Origin: Verrucomicrobiota bacterium
GTDB taxonomy: Bacteria; Verrucomicrobiota; Verrucomicrobiia; Limisphaerales; UBA9464
Assembly (NCBI GenBank): GCA_947454705.1
Contig: CANGKZ010000040.1
Location: 1 to 44,784 of the forward strand
Length of the DNA: 44,784 nt
Direction of reading: 5' to 3'
In this document: positions 24,028 through 32,120 of the stretch, piece by piece
How the letters are laid out: every line of letters starts with the position of its first letter
How positions within the stretch are numbered: the stretch's first letter is position 1
The notes under the pieces: model-generated
The model's input: the letters and a program-made list of their open reading frames with translations, nothing else
Told to the model about the DNA's origin: nothing
Databases searched by the model: none
Program-made: the position numbers and the translations under genes

Positions 24028-25287
24028 TCAGCCACGGCAAAAACGGTCAAACGCGCCTCCGAACAGCTCCGCAGCGTCGCGGCGGATTTCCTCGTCGGTC
24101 ACCTGCCATCCATTCGAGGCCAGCGCCACATAGCGGTCGCCCAGCGCCCCGGCCACCACCGATCGCGTGTGTTGCCACTTGTAAATCAACTGATCCAGCA
24201 CCCGCGCGTCGCTGTGCTGCGGCGTGAAACTCGTCCCCAACAGCTCCAGTCGCATGCGGGTGATCTCGTCCACCAATTGCGGCGTGTTGGTGAACCACCA
24301 GCACCCGAACGGATGCAAGTTGCGGAACTTCCGCGCCAGCACCACGAGCTCATGCAGATTCTCACGGCTCAGACAGGTGGCCAGGAACCGGTTGTCCGGA
24401 TTTGCCGCACACAGGTCGCGCAGCGCGTTCAAGTCGCTGCGACCGACGCCATCGCCGGCCATCCGCAGCGACGGATTCACCGCCCGGCGAACGCCCATCA
24501 TCAAGGCAAACGGCTGTCCAAACTCCCGACAATGCGGCAGCACCGCGTGGTCCAAAAGCCATCCCGTGTCGGTGTCGGCGGGGTATTGGAACTCCGGCGG
24601 CAGCGACACCATGCAGTAGCGGGAACCAATCCGACGGGTCCAGTCGGCCAGGAACCGGCGCACCTCGGAGGCCGTCCGCGGCGTCCGGTCCGACGACACG
24701 TCGTACCCATGCTGTTTCAAAAACGGTACGGCCGTTTTCCACGACAGGATCAGGGGATCGATGCGGAGTGCGGCGAAGAATCGCGGATCACGCGCCACCG
24801 CCTGGTCCCAGTACGGGCGTTCCTCGTCATCAAAGGGCGAATTGGTCATGCCCACGGCCGAGACATTGGCGGCGGCGAGCACGCGCTCGACATGCTGCTC
24901 CGCGGGGAGCGCCGCGAACCAGGCGCGCAGGGCCTTGAGATCACCATGACGCGGATCGAGCCCGAGCGCGTTCAGCACCGTGATCACGCCCGCGCAGGCC
25001 TCGGAAACCGGGGAATGTTTCACGAACAGCGCGTCCCAGATCAGGTCCGCCTGTTCCGATTTTGAGGCAGCCCAAAAACGGTCATACGACACGTCCCGGT
25101 CCAGCTGACGGAACGACTCGCTCACCAGGTAGTGGTACACCAGCAGATCATCGATCCCCCGCAGCAGCAGCGAACGGAAGCTCGGGTCGTAGAGGTGGGT
25201 ATGGAGATCGAGCACCGGAGTCTGGGACACGATGTCCCCCACCCGCTGACGCAACGCACTGCTCGATCCATGATCACAATGGGCCAT
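24028..25287 (-). CDS. UxaC-like glucuronate isomerase family protein
   Basis: A 419-aa amidohydrolase-superfamily protein of the uronate isomerase class. The metal-binding DLHTHLYDP is near residues 27-35, a conserved FDDEERPYW segment near 150, and FGCWWFTN-type motifs lie in the C-terminal half. Bacterial UxaC is usually around 470 aa, so this shorter form may be a relative with another substrate. There are no uronate-utilisation genes nearby. The ATG at 25287 directly precedes the conserved N-terminal region. Confidence 0.75.
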   Translation of the reverse strand: MAHCDHGSSSALRQRVGDIVSQTPVLDLHTHLYDPSFRSLLLRGIDDLLVYHYLVSESFRQLDRDVSYDRFWAASKSEQADLIWDALFVKHSPVSEACAGVITVLNALGLDPRHGDLKALRAWFAALPAEQHVERVLAAANVSAVGMTNSPFDDEERPYWDQAVARDPRFFAALRIDPLILSWKTAVPFLKQHGYDVSSDRTPRTASEVRRFLADWTRRIGSRYCMVSLPPEFQYPADTDTGWLLDHAVLPHCREFGQPFALMMGVRRAVNPSLRMAGDGVGRSDLNALRDLCAANPDNRFLATCLSRENLHELVVLARKFRNLHPFGCWWFTNTPQLVDEITRMRLELLGTSFTPQHSDARVLDQLIYKWQHTRSVVAGALGDRYVALASNGWQVTDEEIRRDAAELFGGAFDRFCRG

Positions 25288-25428
25288 GCGCCGACGCTAA
25301 GGTCGAACGGCCGGGAGGGTGAAGGCAGAAACCGCACCGAGACACGGCCGTTGGTTTCAAACGCGGCATGGACCCGCGTTTCCTCCGCGACAGGACTACG
25401 TCCTTGCCCCTAGAATCCGGTTCTTTCG

Positions 25429-26304
25429 ATGTCCATTCCGGTCTCCAACTATCAGCTTGTCCAACTCACCAACGGCTCGTGGAGCGTTCGTTCGCTCGCG
25501 GAAGGCGAGACGTTTCATCCCGTCGTTGGCCCGGTTGCGGAGGCGCAGGCGCTTTACGTGGAGCAGCTCCAGTTGCCCGCCCGGGTGGCGGCGGCCGCCG
25601 AAAACGGTTCGCAGGAGTTCGTGATCTGGGACGTCGGACTCGGCGCCGCGGCCAACACCTTGACGGTGCTTCGCGCGCTGCACGGCATTGATCGCCACCG
25701 GGTTCGCATTGTGAGTTTCGACCACACCGCCACGCCGCTTGAGTTCGCCCTCGGGAACGCGGAGCGGCTGGGGTACTTCGGAGGATACGAAGCCCCGGTG
25801 CGCTCGCTGCTGGATTCCGGACGCGTGGAGTTCGCCCACGGCAGCGGAGTCGTGACCTGGGAATTCGTGGGAGGCGACTTCCCGACGCTGCTCGAATCCG
25901 AGGCGTCGAAAGCCCTGCCCGCGCCGGATGCCATTCTCTTCGATGCCTACTCGCCGGCGCGCAATCCGGTCATGTGGACCCTGCCCGTCTTCCGTGCCCT
26001 GCGGAACCGGGTGGATCCGTCGCGCCCGTGCGCCCTGGCGACCTATTCGCGAGCCACGCTGCTGCGAGTCACACTGCTGCTTGCCGGTTGGTGGGTGGGT
26101 GCGGGATCGGCCACCGGGGAAAAGGAGGAAACCACGCTGGCCGCGAGCGATCGAAGCCTGGTGGGCCGGCCCCTGGACCAAACCTGGATCGGCCGCGCCC
26201 TGCGGTCGCGCAGCGCAGAACCGATGGTGGAACCGGTGTATCGGCAACTGCCGCTGTCGGACGAGACACGGGCCCGGTTGCTCGCGCATCCGCAGTTTGG
26301 GTGA
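25429..26304 (+). CDS. MnmD-like tRNA methyltransferase domain protein
   Basis: 291 aa, related to the methyltransferase half of MnmC (MnmD), which finishes the mnm5(s2)U modification at tRNA position 34. A SAM motif I, WDVGLGAAANTL, lies near residues 66-77. The diagnostic block LFDAYSPARNPVMWT is near 170-184 and is followed by LATYSRATLLR. There is no fused FAD-oxidase (MnmC2) half. The C-terminal 70 residues are less conserved. It is divergent from the UxaC-like gene and downstream DNA is the nested repeat cluster. Confidence 0.82.
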   Translation: MSIPVSNYQLVQLTNGSWSVRSLAEGETFHPVVGPVAEAQALYVEQLQLPARVAAAAENGSQEFVIWDVGLGAAANTLTVLRALHGIDRHRVRIVSFDHTATPLEFALGNAERLGYFGGYEAPVRSLLDSGRVEFAHGSGVVTWEFVGGDFPTLLESEASKALPAPDAILFDAYSPARNPVMWTLPVFRALRNRVDPSRPCALATYSRATLLRVTLLLAGWWVGAGSATGEKEETTLAASDRSLVGRPLDQTWIGRALRSRSAEPMVEPVYRQLPLSDETRARLLAHPQFG

Positions 26305-26320
26305 TGCTGTTGGTTGAAGG

Positions 26321-26586
26321 GTTGAGCCTAGAAACGGCAGTTGAAGGGTTGAAATGTTGAAGAGTTGAAGGGGAAATCCGACGCAACCGCGAAGGGTTGT
26401 TCCTTCGTTTGGAGTTCCGTCTTCAGACGGTTCGGGTGGGCGCGTGTGAAGTCCAATGCGGGTTGAGTTCCCCCTTCCGTCGAACTCATCGTCCAACAGC
26501 AGAGCCGCGTAAACGCGGTACTCCATGCGTGTGAGGAATGCCGCTCCCCTCTTCAACGCTTCAACTTTTCAACCCTTCAACCGCCG
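26321..26586. repeat. Family B element, copy 2, interrupted by family C
   Basis: The left arm (26321-26375) begins gttgagcctagaaacggcag and continues into a run of GTTGAAG units. The right arm (26546-26586) is the reverse complement of that run, ending in ccgccg. The interior (26411-26524) is a complete 114-bp family C element. This gap of about 370 bp between the methyltransferase gene and ilvB contains no gene. Confidence 0.8.
26411..26524. repeat. MITE-like element, family C, copy 2 (114 bp)
   Basis: The left end is ggagttccgtcttcagacgg (26411-26430). The right end (26505-26524) reads ccgcgtaaacgcggtactcc. It has the same length as the 4228-4341 copy, strong identity in the first 35 bp and at the right end, and a more diverged middle. 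It lies wholly inside the family B element. Confidence 0.78.
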
Positions 26587-26604
26587 CTCCGCGGCTGCGT
26601 CCAA

Positions 26605-26643
26605 ACAAAAAGCCGGGCCCGCGACGCGCGCGGAACCCGGCTT
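26605..26643 (-). terminator. ilvB rho-independent terminator
   Basis: An 8-bp stem (aagccggg with cccggctt) and a GC-rich, partly self-pairing loop are followed on the minus strand by TTTTTG. It lies about 33 bp after the ilvB stop. Confidence 0.75.
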
Positions 26644-26675
26644 GGTTGAGTCGAATCAGATCAGATCCGGTCCGA

Positions 26676-28556
26676 TCAGTACTTCATGTCCGCCACGGTG
26701 CGGCCCGCCGGAATGAACGGAAGCACGTGCTCGGCGTACGGCGTCATGATGTTCAGCACGTACGGGGTCTTCGCATCGAGCATGCGCTGCAGCGCGGCGC
26801 GGAGATCCTTGCGGAACATGACCTGCTCGGCCGGGACGTTGAAGCTGTTGCAGACGCGCACATAGTCCGGATAGACCTGCGCACGATTCTCGGGATTGCC
26901 GAGGTAGGTGTGGCCGCGGTTGCCGGCGTAGAAGCTGTCTTCCCACTGCACCACCATGCCGAGGTGCTGGTTGTTCAGGATGATGGCCTTGGCGGCGATC
27001 TTCTCGACGTGCGCGGTGGCGAGTTCCTGGATGTTCATCAGGAAGGAGCCGTCGCCGTCGATGTCCACGACCTGCTTGTCAGGACGGGCCACCTTGGCAC
27101 CGAGCGCGGCCGGATAGCCGTAGCCCATCGAACCGAGACCACCCGAGGTGATGAAGGTGCGGGGATCCTTGTACTTATACCACTGGCCGGACCACATCTG
27201 GTGCTGTCCAACGCCGGTGGTGATGATGGCGTCGCCGCCGGTCATCTCGTACAGCATCTCGATCACCATCTGGGGCAGGATGACCTGGTCTTCCTGGCCG
27301 ACCATGTGGTCCTTCATGTGATCGCTGTTGGCGATCTCAGGAGTCACTTCGTAGTGGAACGAGGCCTTCTTCTTCCACTCGGCGATCTGGGCGTGCCACG
27401 CGGAGTACTTCTTCTTGATGCCGCCGTGGCGGTTGACCAGGGCGTTCAGGCGGGTGAGAGCATCGCGAATGTCGCCCTGCACCGCGAGGTGGGCGCGCTT
27501 GTTTTTGTTGTGCTCCGAGGCGTCGATGTCGATGTGAACGATCGTCGCACCCTTGGCGAATTCGCTGAAGGCGCCGGTGACGCGGTCATCGAAGCGAACG
27601 CCGAACGCGAGCAGGAGGTCCGCCCCGTCGTTGAGCTTCACCATCGGCTCGGAGGGATCGTTGCGCTGCTTGTACTCACCGCTGACGGCCCAGTTGGCGA
27701 CGGCCGAGCCGTGCATGCCGAGCCAGCGCATCGAGAGGGGGTTGTTTTCCGGGAAGCCACCGATGCCCATGAGCGTGGTGGTGACCGGGATCTGCGCCGC
27801 CTCGGCGAACTTCTTCAGTTCCGCAGCCGCACCGGAGGTGATGATGCCACCACCGCAGTAGAGCACGGGACGCTCAGCCTTTTCGATGAGGCCGATGATC
27901 TCGTTCAGTTCGAGATCGCCCGCGACGACATCGGGATTGTAGCCGCGCAGGCCCTTCTTGATTTCGTCGAGCGTGGGCCAGACCGGCTGGGCCTTGGCCT
28001 GCTGGAGGTTCTTCGGGAAGTCGATCACGACAGGACCCGGACGGCCGGATTCCGCGATGTAGAACGCCTCCGCGACCACGCGGGGGATGTCCTTGATGTC
28101 GGTGATGAGATAGCTGTGCTTCACGATCGGCATCGTGACGCCGACCATGTCGGTCTCCTGGAAGGCGCCGCGGCCGATCATGGCCTGACTGACCTGGCCG
28201 GAGATGGCGACCAGCGGGCACGAGTCCATGTAGGCATCGGCGATCGCGGTGACCAGGTTGGTGGCGCCGGGGCCGCTGGTGCCCATGCACACGCCGGCCT
28301 TGCCAGTGGCGCGGGCATAACCTTCCGCGGCGAAGCTGCCGCCCTGCTCGTGGCGGGGGAGGATCGTGCGGATCTTGGACCGGGTGAGGGACTGATGGAT
28401 TTCCATCGAGGCACCACCGGGATAGGCGAAGATCACTTCGACACCGGCGCGCTCGAGGGCTTCGACAAAGATGTCACGGCCGTACATCAGCGGTCCCACC
28501 TCTTTGCCGGAATGGGCGGAGGTGGACGGATTGGATTGGGAGGTCGCGGAGCTCAT
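26676..28556 (-). CDS. ilvB: Acetolactate synthase, large subunit
   Basis: 626-aa ThDP-dependent synthase, the first common enzyme of branched-chain amino-acid synthesis. The N-terminal domain has the catalytic Glu in RHEQGGSFAAEGYAR and GTSGPGATNLVTAIADA. The C-terminal ThDP motif is GDGSFLMNIQ...NNQHLGMV. The stretch YPGGASMEIHQ is typical of AHAS rather than of other ThDP enzymes. The ATG at 28556 is chosen; a further 20 codons upstream would run back through the leader terminator's downstream flank. No ilvN regulatory subunit gene is adjacent. The 5' leader contains a probable attenuator. Confidence 0.95.
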   Translation of the reverse strand: MSSATSQSNPSTSAHSGKEVGPLMYGRDIFVEALERAGVEVIFAYPGGASMEIHQSLTRSKIRTILPRHEQGGSFAAEGYARATGKAGVCMGTSGPGATNLVTAIADAYMDSCPLVAISGQVSQAMIGRGAFQETDMVGVTMPIVKHSYLITDIKDIPRVVAEAFYIAESGRPGPVVIDFPKNLQQAKAQPVWPTLDEIKKGLRGYNPDVVAGDLELNEIIGLIEKAERPVLYCGGGIITSGAAAELKKFAEAAQIPVTTTLMGIGGFPENNPLSMRWLGMHGSAVANWAVSGEYKQRNDPSEPMVKLNDGADLLLAFGVRFDDRVTGAFSEFAKGATIVHIDIDASEHNKNKRAHLAVQGDIRDALTRLNALVNRHGGIKKKYSAWHAQIAEWKKKASFHYEVTPEIANSDHMKDHMVGQEDQVILPQMVIEMLYEMTGGDAIITTGVGQHQMWSGQWYKYKDPRTFITSGGLGSMGYGYPAALGAKVARPDKQVVDIDGDGSFLMNIQELATAHVEKIAAKAIILNNQHLGMVVQWEDSFYAGNRGHTYLGNPENRAQVYPDYVRVCNSFNVPAEQVMFRKDLRAALQRMLDAKTPYVLNIMTPYAEHVLPFIPAGRTVADMKY

Positions 28557-28605
28557 GATGCGATTGCTGGAGTTTGGGCCGGTGCGGCGTCGGTCTTTTG
28601 GCGAC

Positions 28606-28637
28606 AAAAAACCCACGGCCGTTGCCAGCCGTGGGTT
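28606..28637 (-). terminator. Leader terminator of ilvB (attenuator 3:4 stem)
   Basis: On the minus strand, the perfect 10-bp stem aacccacggc / gccgtgggtt with an 8-nt loop is followed by a T-run (six T in total). It lies about 50 bp before the ilvB start and 16 bp after the leader stop codon. Its 5' arm can alternatively pair with the distal codons of the leader peptide frame. Confidence 0.88.
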
Positions 28638-28652
28638 CTTGTGAAAGCGCTT

Positions 28653-28724
28653 TTATGCACGACAAGTCCCAGCGGCGGCGTCGCCCGCTACAAGGACTAC
28701 TACAAGGTTCGTGCACGGTTGCAT
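28653..28724 (-). CDS. ilvB leader peptide (23 aa)
   Basis: A short frame ATG...TAA whose centre reads Leu-Val-Val-Val-Leu-Val (six of six branched-chain codons in a row), followed by Ala-Gly-Asp-Ala-Ala-Ala and a Cys/Arg end. This is the layout of the known ilv leader peptides of enterobacteria. It has no Shine-Dalgarno; the start codon is close to the expected transcription start, so it may be read as a leaderless message. It ends before the terminator at 28606-28637. Its purpose is probably ribosome position sensing, not the peptide itself. Confidence 0.75.
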   Translation of the reverse strand: MQPCTNLVVVLVAGDAAAGTCRA

Positions 28725-28731
28725 TGGAGGA

Positions 28732-28762
28732 AATCTAGCGAATCACCCCGGGGTTCGGTCAA
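28732..28762 (-). promoter_or_regulatory. Putative ilvB leader promoter
   Basis: Minus strand TTGACC (28757-28762) and TAGATT (28732-28737) are separated by 19 bp. They lie between the protease stop codon (28771) and the leader ATG (28724). The expected start would be at 28724-28725, at or next to the A of that ATG. The 19-bp spacer is long, so the call is tentative. Confidence 0.4.
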
Positions 28763-28770
28763 GCCTGCAT

Positions 28771-29688
28771 TCAGCGTCGATGGGGAGATCCTGAATCCCC
28801 CACCCACTGCCCCATCGGGTGCATGTTGCCGCATTCCGGGCATCCAGTGGTGGCCTGGGCCATGCCGCAGGCGGGACAGGCCCCGAACGATTCAAAGGTA
28901 TCGAACGATCCGCCGCACGCGCCGCATCGCCAGAACGATCCCACCGGCGGGGCTTTCTCGCAGCTCGGGCAATGGAACCCGGCACGACGCGGCCATTGCT
29001 CAATGCGGGTGAGAAGCTTGGCCTCCTGCCATCCGCGCCAGCAGTTCATGCCCACAAAGCCGGCCATGACCATGTTGAGGATCGACCCGGACTTCAGCGC
29101 ATACGCCGCCAGCAACGCGACGCCCACGAAGCCAACCACGCTGGCAATCTTCAGGCTTTTCGCCCGACCAAAAACAAACCAGAGCAACGACCGGAAGATC
29201 TGCCCGCCGTCGAGCGGGTAAACCGGAAGCAGGTTGAAGATCAGCAACCCGGCGTTCAGGTACACCATGTCCATGAGGAAATTCTGGGCATTGGGGTTCG
29301 TGCTCTCCCATCCGGCGGACTCGGTGACCATCGCCGCGACGAAGAAGAGCGGCAGCAGGATCAGGTTGACCAACGGACCGGCTGCGATGCTCCAAAGCTG
29401 CGCTCCGGGCCGGGGCGGCGCTTGAACAAACGCCACGCCGCCCAACGGCCACAGGACAATTTCCTCCGCGCGTCCACCTACGGATCGGGTCGCGAACGCA
29501 TGACCAAACTCGTGCAGCAGCACCGTGGCGAACAACGCGAGGTAGTCCAGCACCGGCCACAACAACGAGGTGTACGAGCCCATGCGCGCCTGGATCCCGT
29601 AATAGGCCACGATGAACCACGACCAGTGCAGGAACACCTGGATCCCGGCGACCTGGAAGAGACGAAACGAGCCCTGACGGGTTGGCAT
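28771..29688 (-). CDS. Site-2-protease (M50) family membrane protease with zinc ribbons
   Basis: 305 aa. An intramembrane metalloprotease of the M50/SpoIVFB type. It shows the zinc-binding HEFGHA (about residues 59-64), the second metal motif NLLPVYPLDGGQIFRSLL, and four to six hydrophobic segments. After the membrane part a cytoplasmic tail of about 75 residues carries four CxxC pairs (CPSC, CGAC, CPAC, CPEC), enough for two zinc ribbons. No PDZ or CBS domain is present. The ATG at 29688 begins the conserved MPTRQGSFRLFQVAGI; the frame extends 19 codons upstream. It is divergent from the transglutaminase gene. Its substrate is unknown. Confidence 0.88.
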   Translation of the reverse strand: MPTRQGSFRLFQVAGIQVFLHWSWFIVAYYGIQARMGSYTSLLWPVLDYLALFATVLLHEFGHAFATRSVGGRAEEIVLWPLGGVAFVQAPPRPGAQLWSIAAGPLVNLILLPLFFVAAMVTESAGWESTNPNAQNFLMDMVYLNAGLLIFNLLPVYPLDGGQIFRSLLWFVFGRAKSLKIASVVGFVGVALLAAYALKSGSILNMVMAGFVGMNCWRGWQEAKLLTRIEQWPRRAGFHCPSCEKAPPVGSFWRCGACGGSFDTFESFGACPACGMAQATTGCPECGNMHPMGQWVGDSGSPHRR

Positions 29689-29816
29689 GATGGCGCGGAG
29701 GTTCGATCCAAACCCGGCGCGGGGCAAGTCCGCCGGCTGACCCAAGTTCGAAACAATATGAGCTCCCCCGATTTCTGGGATGGGCCTCCGTTGTCAGTCC
29801 CTGCTAGATTTTACCC

Positions 29817-32093
29817 GTGACAGCTCTCCGGCGACTCCTCCTCGCATTTCTCGGCCTCACCTCCCTGGCGACAGCCCTGGGCGGCGCGTTCGATCCCTTC
29901 GTCCAGCACGCCAAGACCGCCTATGGCGACTTCGGCGAACGCGCGGCCATGTACCTGATTCGGTACATGCCGGCGGCCGACCAGACGAGCCTGACCTCCG
30001 AGTACCTGATCGAGAACCTCGACCTCGCCATGCACGCGCGGACGAATTTCCCGTGGGCCCGGTTGGTTCCCGAGGAGCTGTTCTTCAACGACGTGCTGCC
30101 CTACGCGGTGTTTGACGAGACGCGCGAACCGTGGCGCGCCGACCTGCTTGCGAAATCGCGCGAACTCGTCCGCGACGCCAAGACCGCCACCGAGGCCACC
30201 CAGGCCCTGAATCGGCAGCTCTTCAAGCTCATCAACGTCCACTACAACACCGGCCGCAAACGGCCGAACCAGAGCCTGTCGGAATCCGTGAAGCAGGGAC
30301 GCGCCACCTGCACCGGTCTGTCGATCATCCTCGCGCAGGCTTGCCGCTCCGTGGGCATTCCGGCCCGCGCCGTCGGGACTCCGCTGTGGGTGAACGAACG
30401 CGGCAACCACACCTGGACCGAGATCTGGGATCAGCAATGGCTCTTCACCGGGGCCGACGAATACGACGCCGCGGGATTGAACCGCGGTTGGTTCGTGGGC
30501 GATGCCAGCCAGGCGCGTGCCGACATTCCGCGCTACTCGATTTACGCCACTTCCTGGAAACCCGGCGGCGTGAGCTTTCCAATGGTGTGGAACCGCATGA
30601 GCACCACGGTTGCGGCCGTCAACGTGACCGACCGATACGCCAAGCCCGCAGCCGGGGCCGCTGCGCCGGCATCGCACCTCGGCGTTCGACTCTTCGCCAA
30701 ACCGCGCGGCGAACGGCTCGTGGCCAAGGTTCAAATCATCGATGCCGGCGGACACATCTTCGCCGATTCCGAAACCAAGGCGGGTCGCGCCGACCTGAAC
30801 GACATGCCGCGGTTCGACCTCACCCCGGGCAGCCGCGGATGGGTGCGACTGACCCTCGGGAAGGAAACCCGCGAAGTGCCCTTCGGTCCCCTTCCCGCCG
30901 GCGACGTGACGCTCGACGCCGTGTGGCCCACCGCGACCAAGGTACCCAGTTTGATCTACCAGCTGGAGGCCTGGCTCGCCATGCCCGCTGGGACGCGTCC
31001 CACCAACGCCCCGGTGCTCAGCGCGCCGCTCACCGCCGAACTCGCGGCCAGGGTCACCTCGATCCTGACGGCCGATCGTTTGCAGCGTCTCGCCGTGGAA
31101 CGCCGCGCCGAGTTTGATGCCAAGACGATCACCCTCGATGGAAAGAGCCTTCGCTGGAAGTCCCGCACCTACGGCACCGCGCCCACGAATGGACACAGCC
31201 TCTGGATCTCCATGCACGGCGGCGGCGGTGCCCCGGCGGCGGTCAACGACCAGCAGTGGGAAAACCAGATCAAACTCTACGAACCCGCCGAAGGAATCTA
31301 CGTGGCCCCGCGCGCTCCGACCGACACTTGGAACCTGTGGCACGAGGGACACATCGATCCGATGTTCCAGCGCCTGATCGATGATCACGTGGCGCTGCTC
31401 GGTGTGAATCCGGACCGGGTTTACATCATGGGCTACTCTGCCGGTGGCGACGGTGTGTGGCAGCTCGCGCCGCGCATGGCCGACCGCTTTGCCGCAGCGG
31501 CGATGATGGCCGGACATCCGAACGAAGCCTCCATGCTGGGCCTTCGCAACCTGCCCTTCGCCCTGTTCATGGGTGGCAATGATTCCGCGTACAACCGCAA
31601 CCGCATCGCGCGCGAACGCAGCGTGGAACTCGACCAACTCGCCGCAGCCGATCCGGGCGGGTACATCCACATGGCGCGCATTTACGAGGGACTCGGTCAC
31701 TGGATGAACCGCAAGGACGCCGAGGCGGTTCCCTGGATGGCGGGGTTCACCCGCAAGGCCTGGCCGGGCAAGATCGTGTGGCTGCAGGATGATGTCCTCG
31801 CCACCCGCTTCTACTGGCTGCAGGTGGCCGACAAATCCGCCGTGCACGAGAAGCAAAAGGTCGTGGCCACGCTGGACCAGCGCACCATCCGCATCGAAGG
31901 CGAAGTGCCCGCCGGGCTGAGCCTGCGGGTGTCCGACGCCCTGCTGAACCTGGATCAATCCATCACCGTGGTGGTGAACGGAAAGAAGGTCTTCTCCGGC
32001 AAACCTGTCCGGCAGGCTGCGAACATTCTCTCCTCCCTGCAGGAACGGGCCGACGCCTCCACGGCGGCGAGTGCCGTGATTCGCTGGAACTGA
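29817..32093 (+). CDS. Secreted transglutaminase-like / esterase fusion
   Basis: 758 aa starting at a GTG. A signal sequence (LLLAFLGLTSLATALG) is followed by a transglutaminase-like core with nucleophile Cys near 164 (GRATCTGLSIILAQACRSVGIPAR), His in GNHTWTEIW and Asp in WFVGDA. A linker domain of about 230 residues with beta character follows. The C-terminal half is an alpha/beta-hydrolase of the poly(3-hydroxybutyrate) depolymerase/feruloyl-esterase type: HGGGGAP oxyanion region, GYSAGGDG nucleophile Ser near 541, and GLGHWMN as the likely His. The combination of a protease-like transglutaminase fold with an esterase in one exported chain is unusual. 27 bp separate it from the sialidase gene, so co-transcription is likely. 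Confidence 0.85.
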   Translation: MTALRRLLLAFLGLTSLATALGGAFDPFVQHAKTAYGDFGERAAMYLIRYMPAADQTSLTSEYLIENLDLAMHARTNFPWARLVPEELFFNDVLPYAVFDETREPWRADLLAKSRELVRDAKTATEATQALNRQLFKLINVHYNTGRKRPNQSLSESVKQGRATCTGLSIILAQACRSVGIPARAVGTPLWVNERGNHTWTEIWDQQWLFTGADEYDAAGLNRGWFVGDASQARADIPRYSIYATSWKPGGVSFPMVWNRMSTTVAAVNVTDRYAKPAAGAAAPASHLGVRLFAKPRGERLVAKVQIIDAGGHIFADSETKAGRADLNDMPRFDLTPGSRGWVRLTLGKETREVPFGPLPAGDVTLDAVWPTATKVPSLIYQLEAWLAMPAGTRPTNAPVLSAPLTAELAARVTSILTADRLQRLAVERRAEFDAKTITLDGKSLRWKSRTYGTAPTNGHSLWISMHGGGGAPAAVNDQQWENQIKLYEPAEGIYVAPRAPTDTWNLWHEGHIDPMFQRLIDDHVALLGVNPDRVYIMGYSAGGDGVWQLAPRMADRFAAAAMMAGHPNEASMLGLRNLPFALFMGGNDSAYNRNRIARERSVELDQLAAADPGGYIHMARIYEGLGHWMNRKDAEAVPWMAGFTRKAWPGKIVWLQDDVLATRFYWLQVADKSAVHEKQKVVATLDQRTIRIEGEVPAGLSLRVSDALLNLDQSITVVVNGKKVFSGKPVRQAANILSSLQERADASTAASAVIRWN

Positions 32094-32120
32094 TCCACGC
32101 GGCGGGGCTAGGCTTCGGCC

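Larger units (their letters stand above)
28606..28724 (-). promoter_or_regulatory. Branched-chain amino-acid attenuator of ilvB
   Basis: Three alternative pairings are visible. Segment 1:2 pairs tgcacga with tcgtgca (28709-28715 with 28656-28662). The antiterminator pairs gccgctggg (28668-28676) with the terminator arm cccacggc (28612-28619), 8 bp with one bulged C. The terminator is 28606-28637. A ribosome stalled at the Leu/Val codons would leave the antiterminator arm free, while one reaching the stop codon would cover it and allow termination. This is a classic attenuation layout; the behaviour is inferred. Confidence 0.75.

Noticed and set aside
26341-26375. GTTGAAG short tandem units considered as a CRISPR array or satellite
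   Set aside because: Units are imperfect, spacing is 7-9 bp with no unique spacers, and the run is paired with an inverted copy; it is an arm of an inverted-repeat element.
28655-28738. A plus-strand short frame opposite the ilvB leader peptide
   Set aside because: It is Arg/Gln-rich with no signal or partner; the minus-strand frame has the Leu/Val codon run, terminator and position expected for an ilv leader.
26538-29012. An 824-codon plus-strand frame opposite ilvB and the M50 protease
   Set aside because: Antisense shadow of clearly identified genes; it crosses the attenuator and two gene boundaries.
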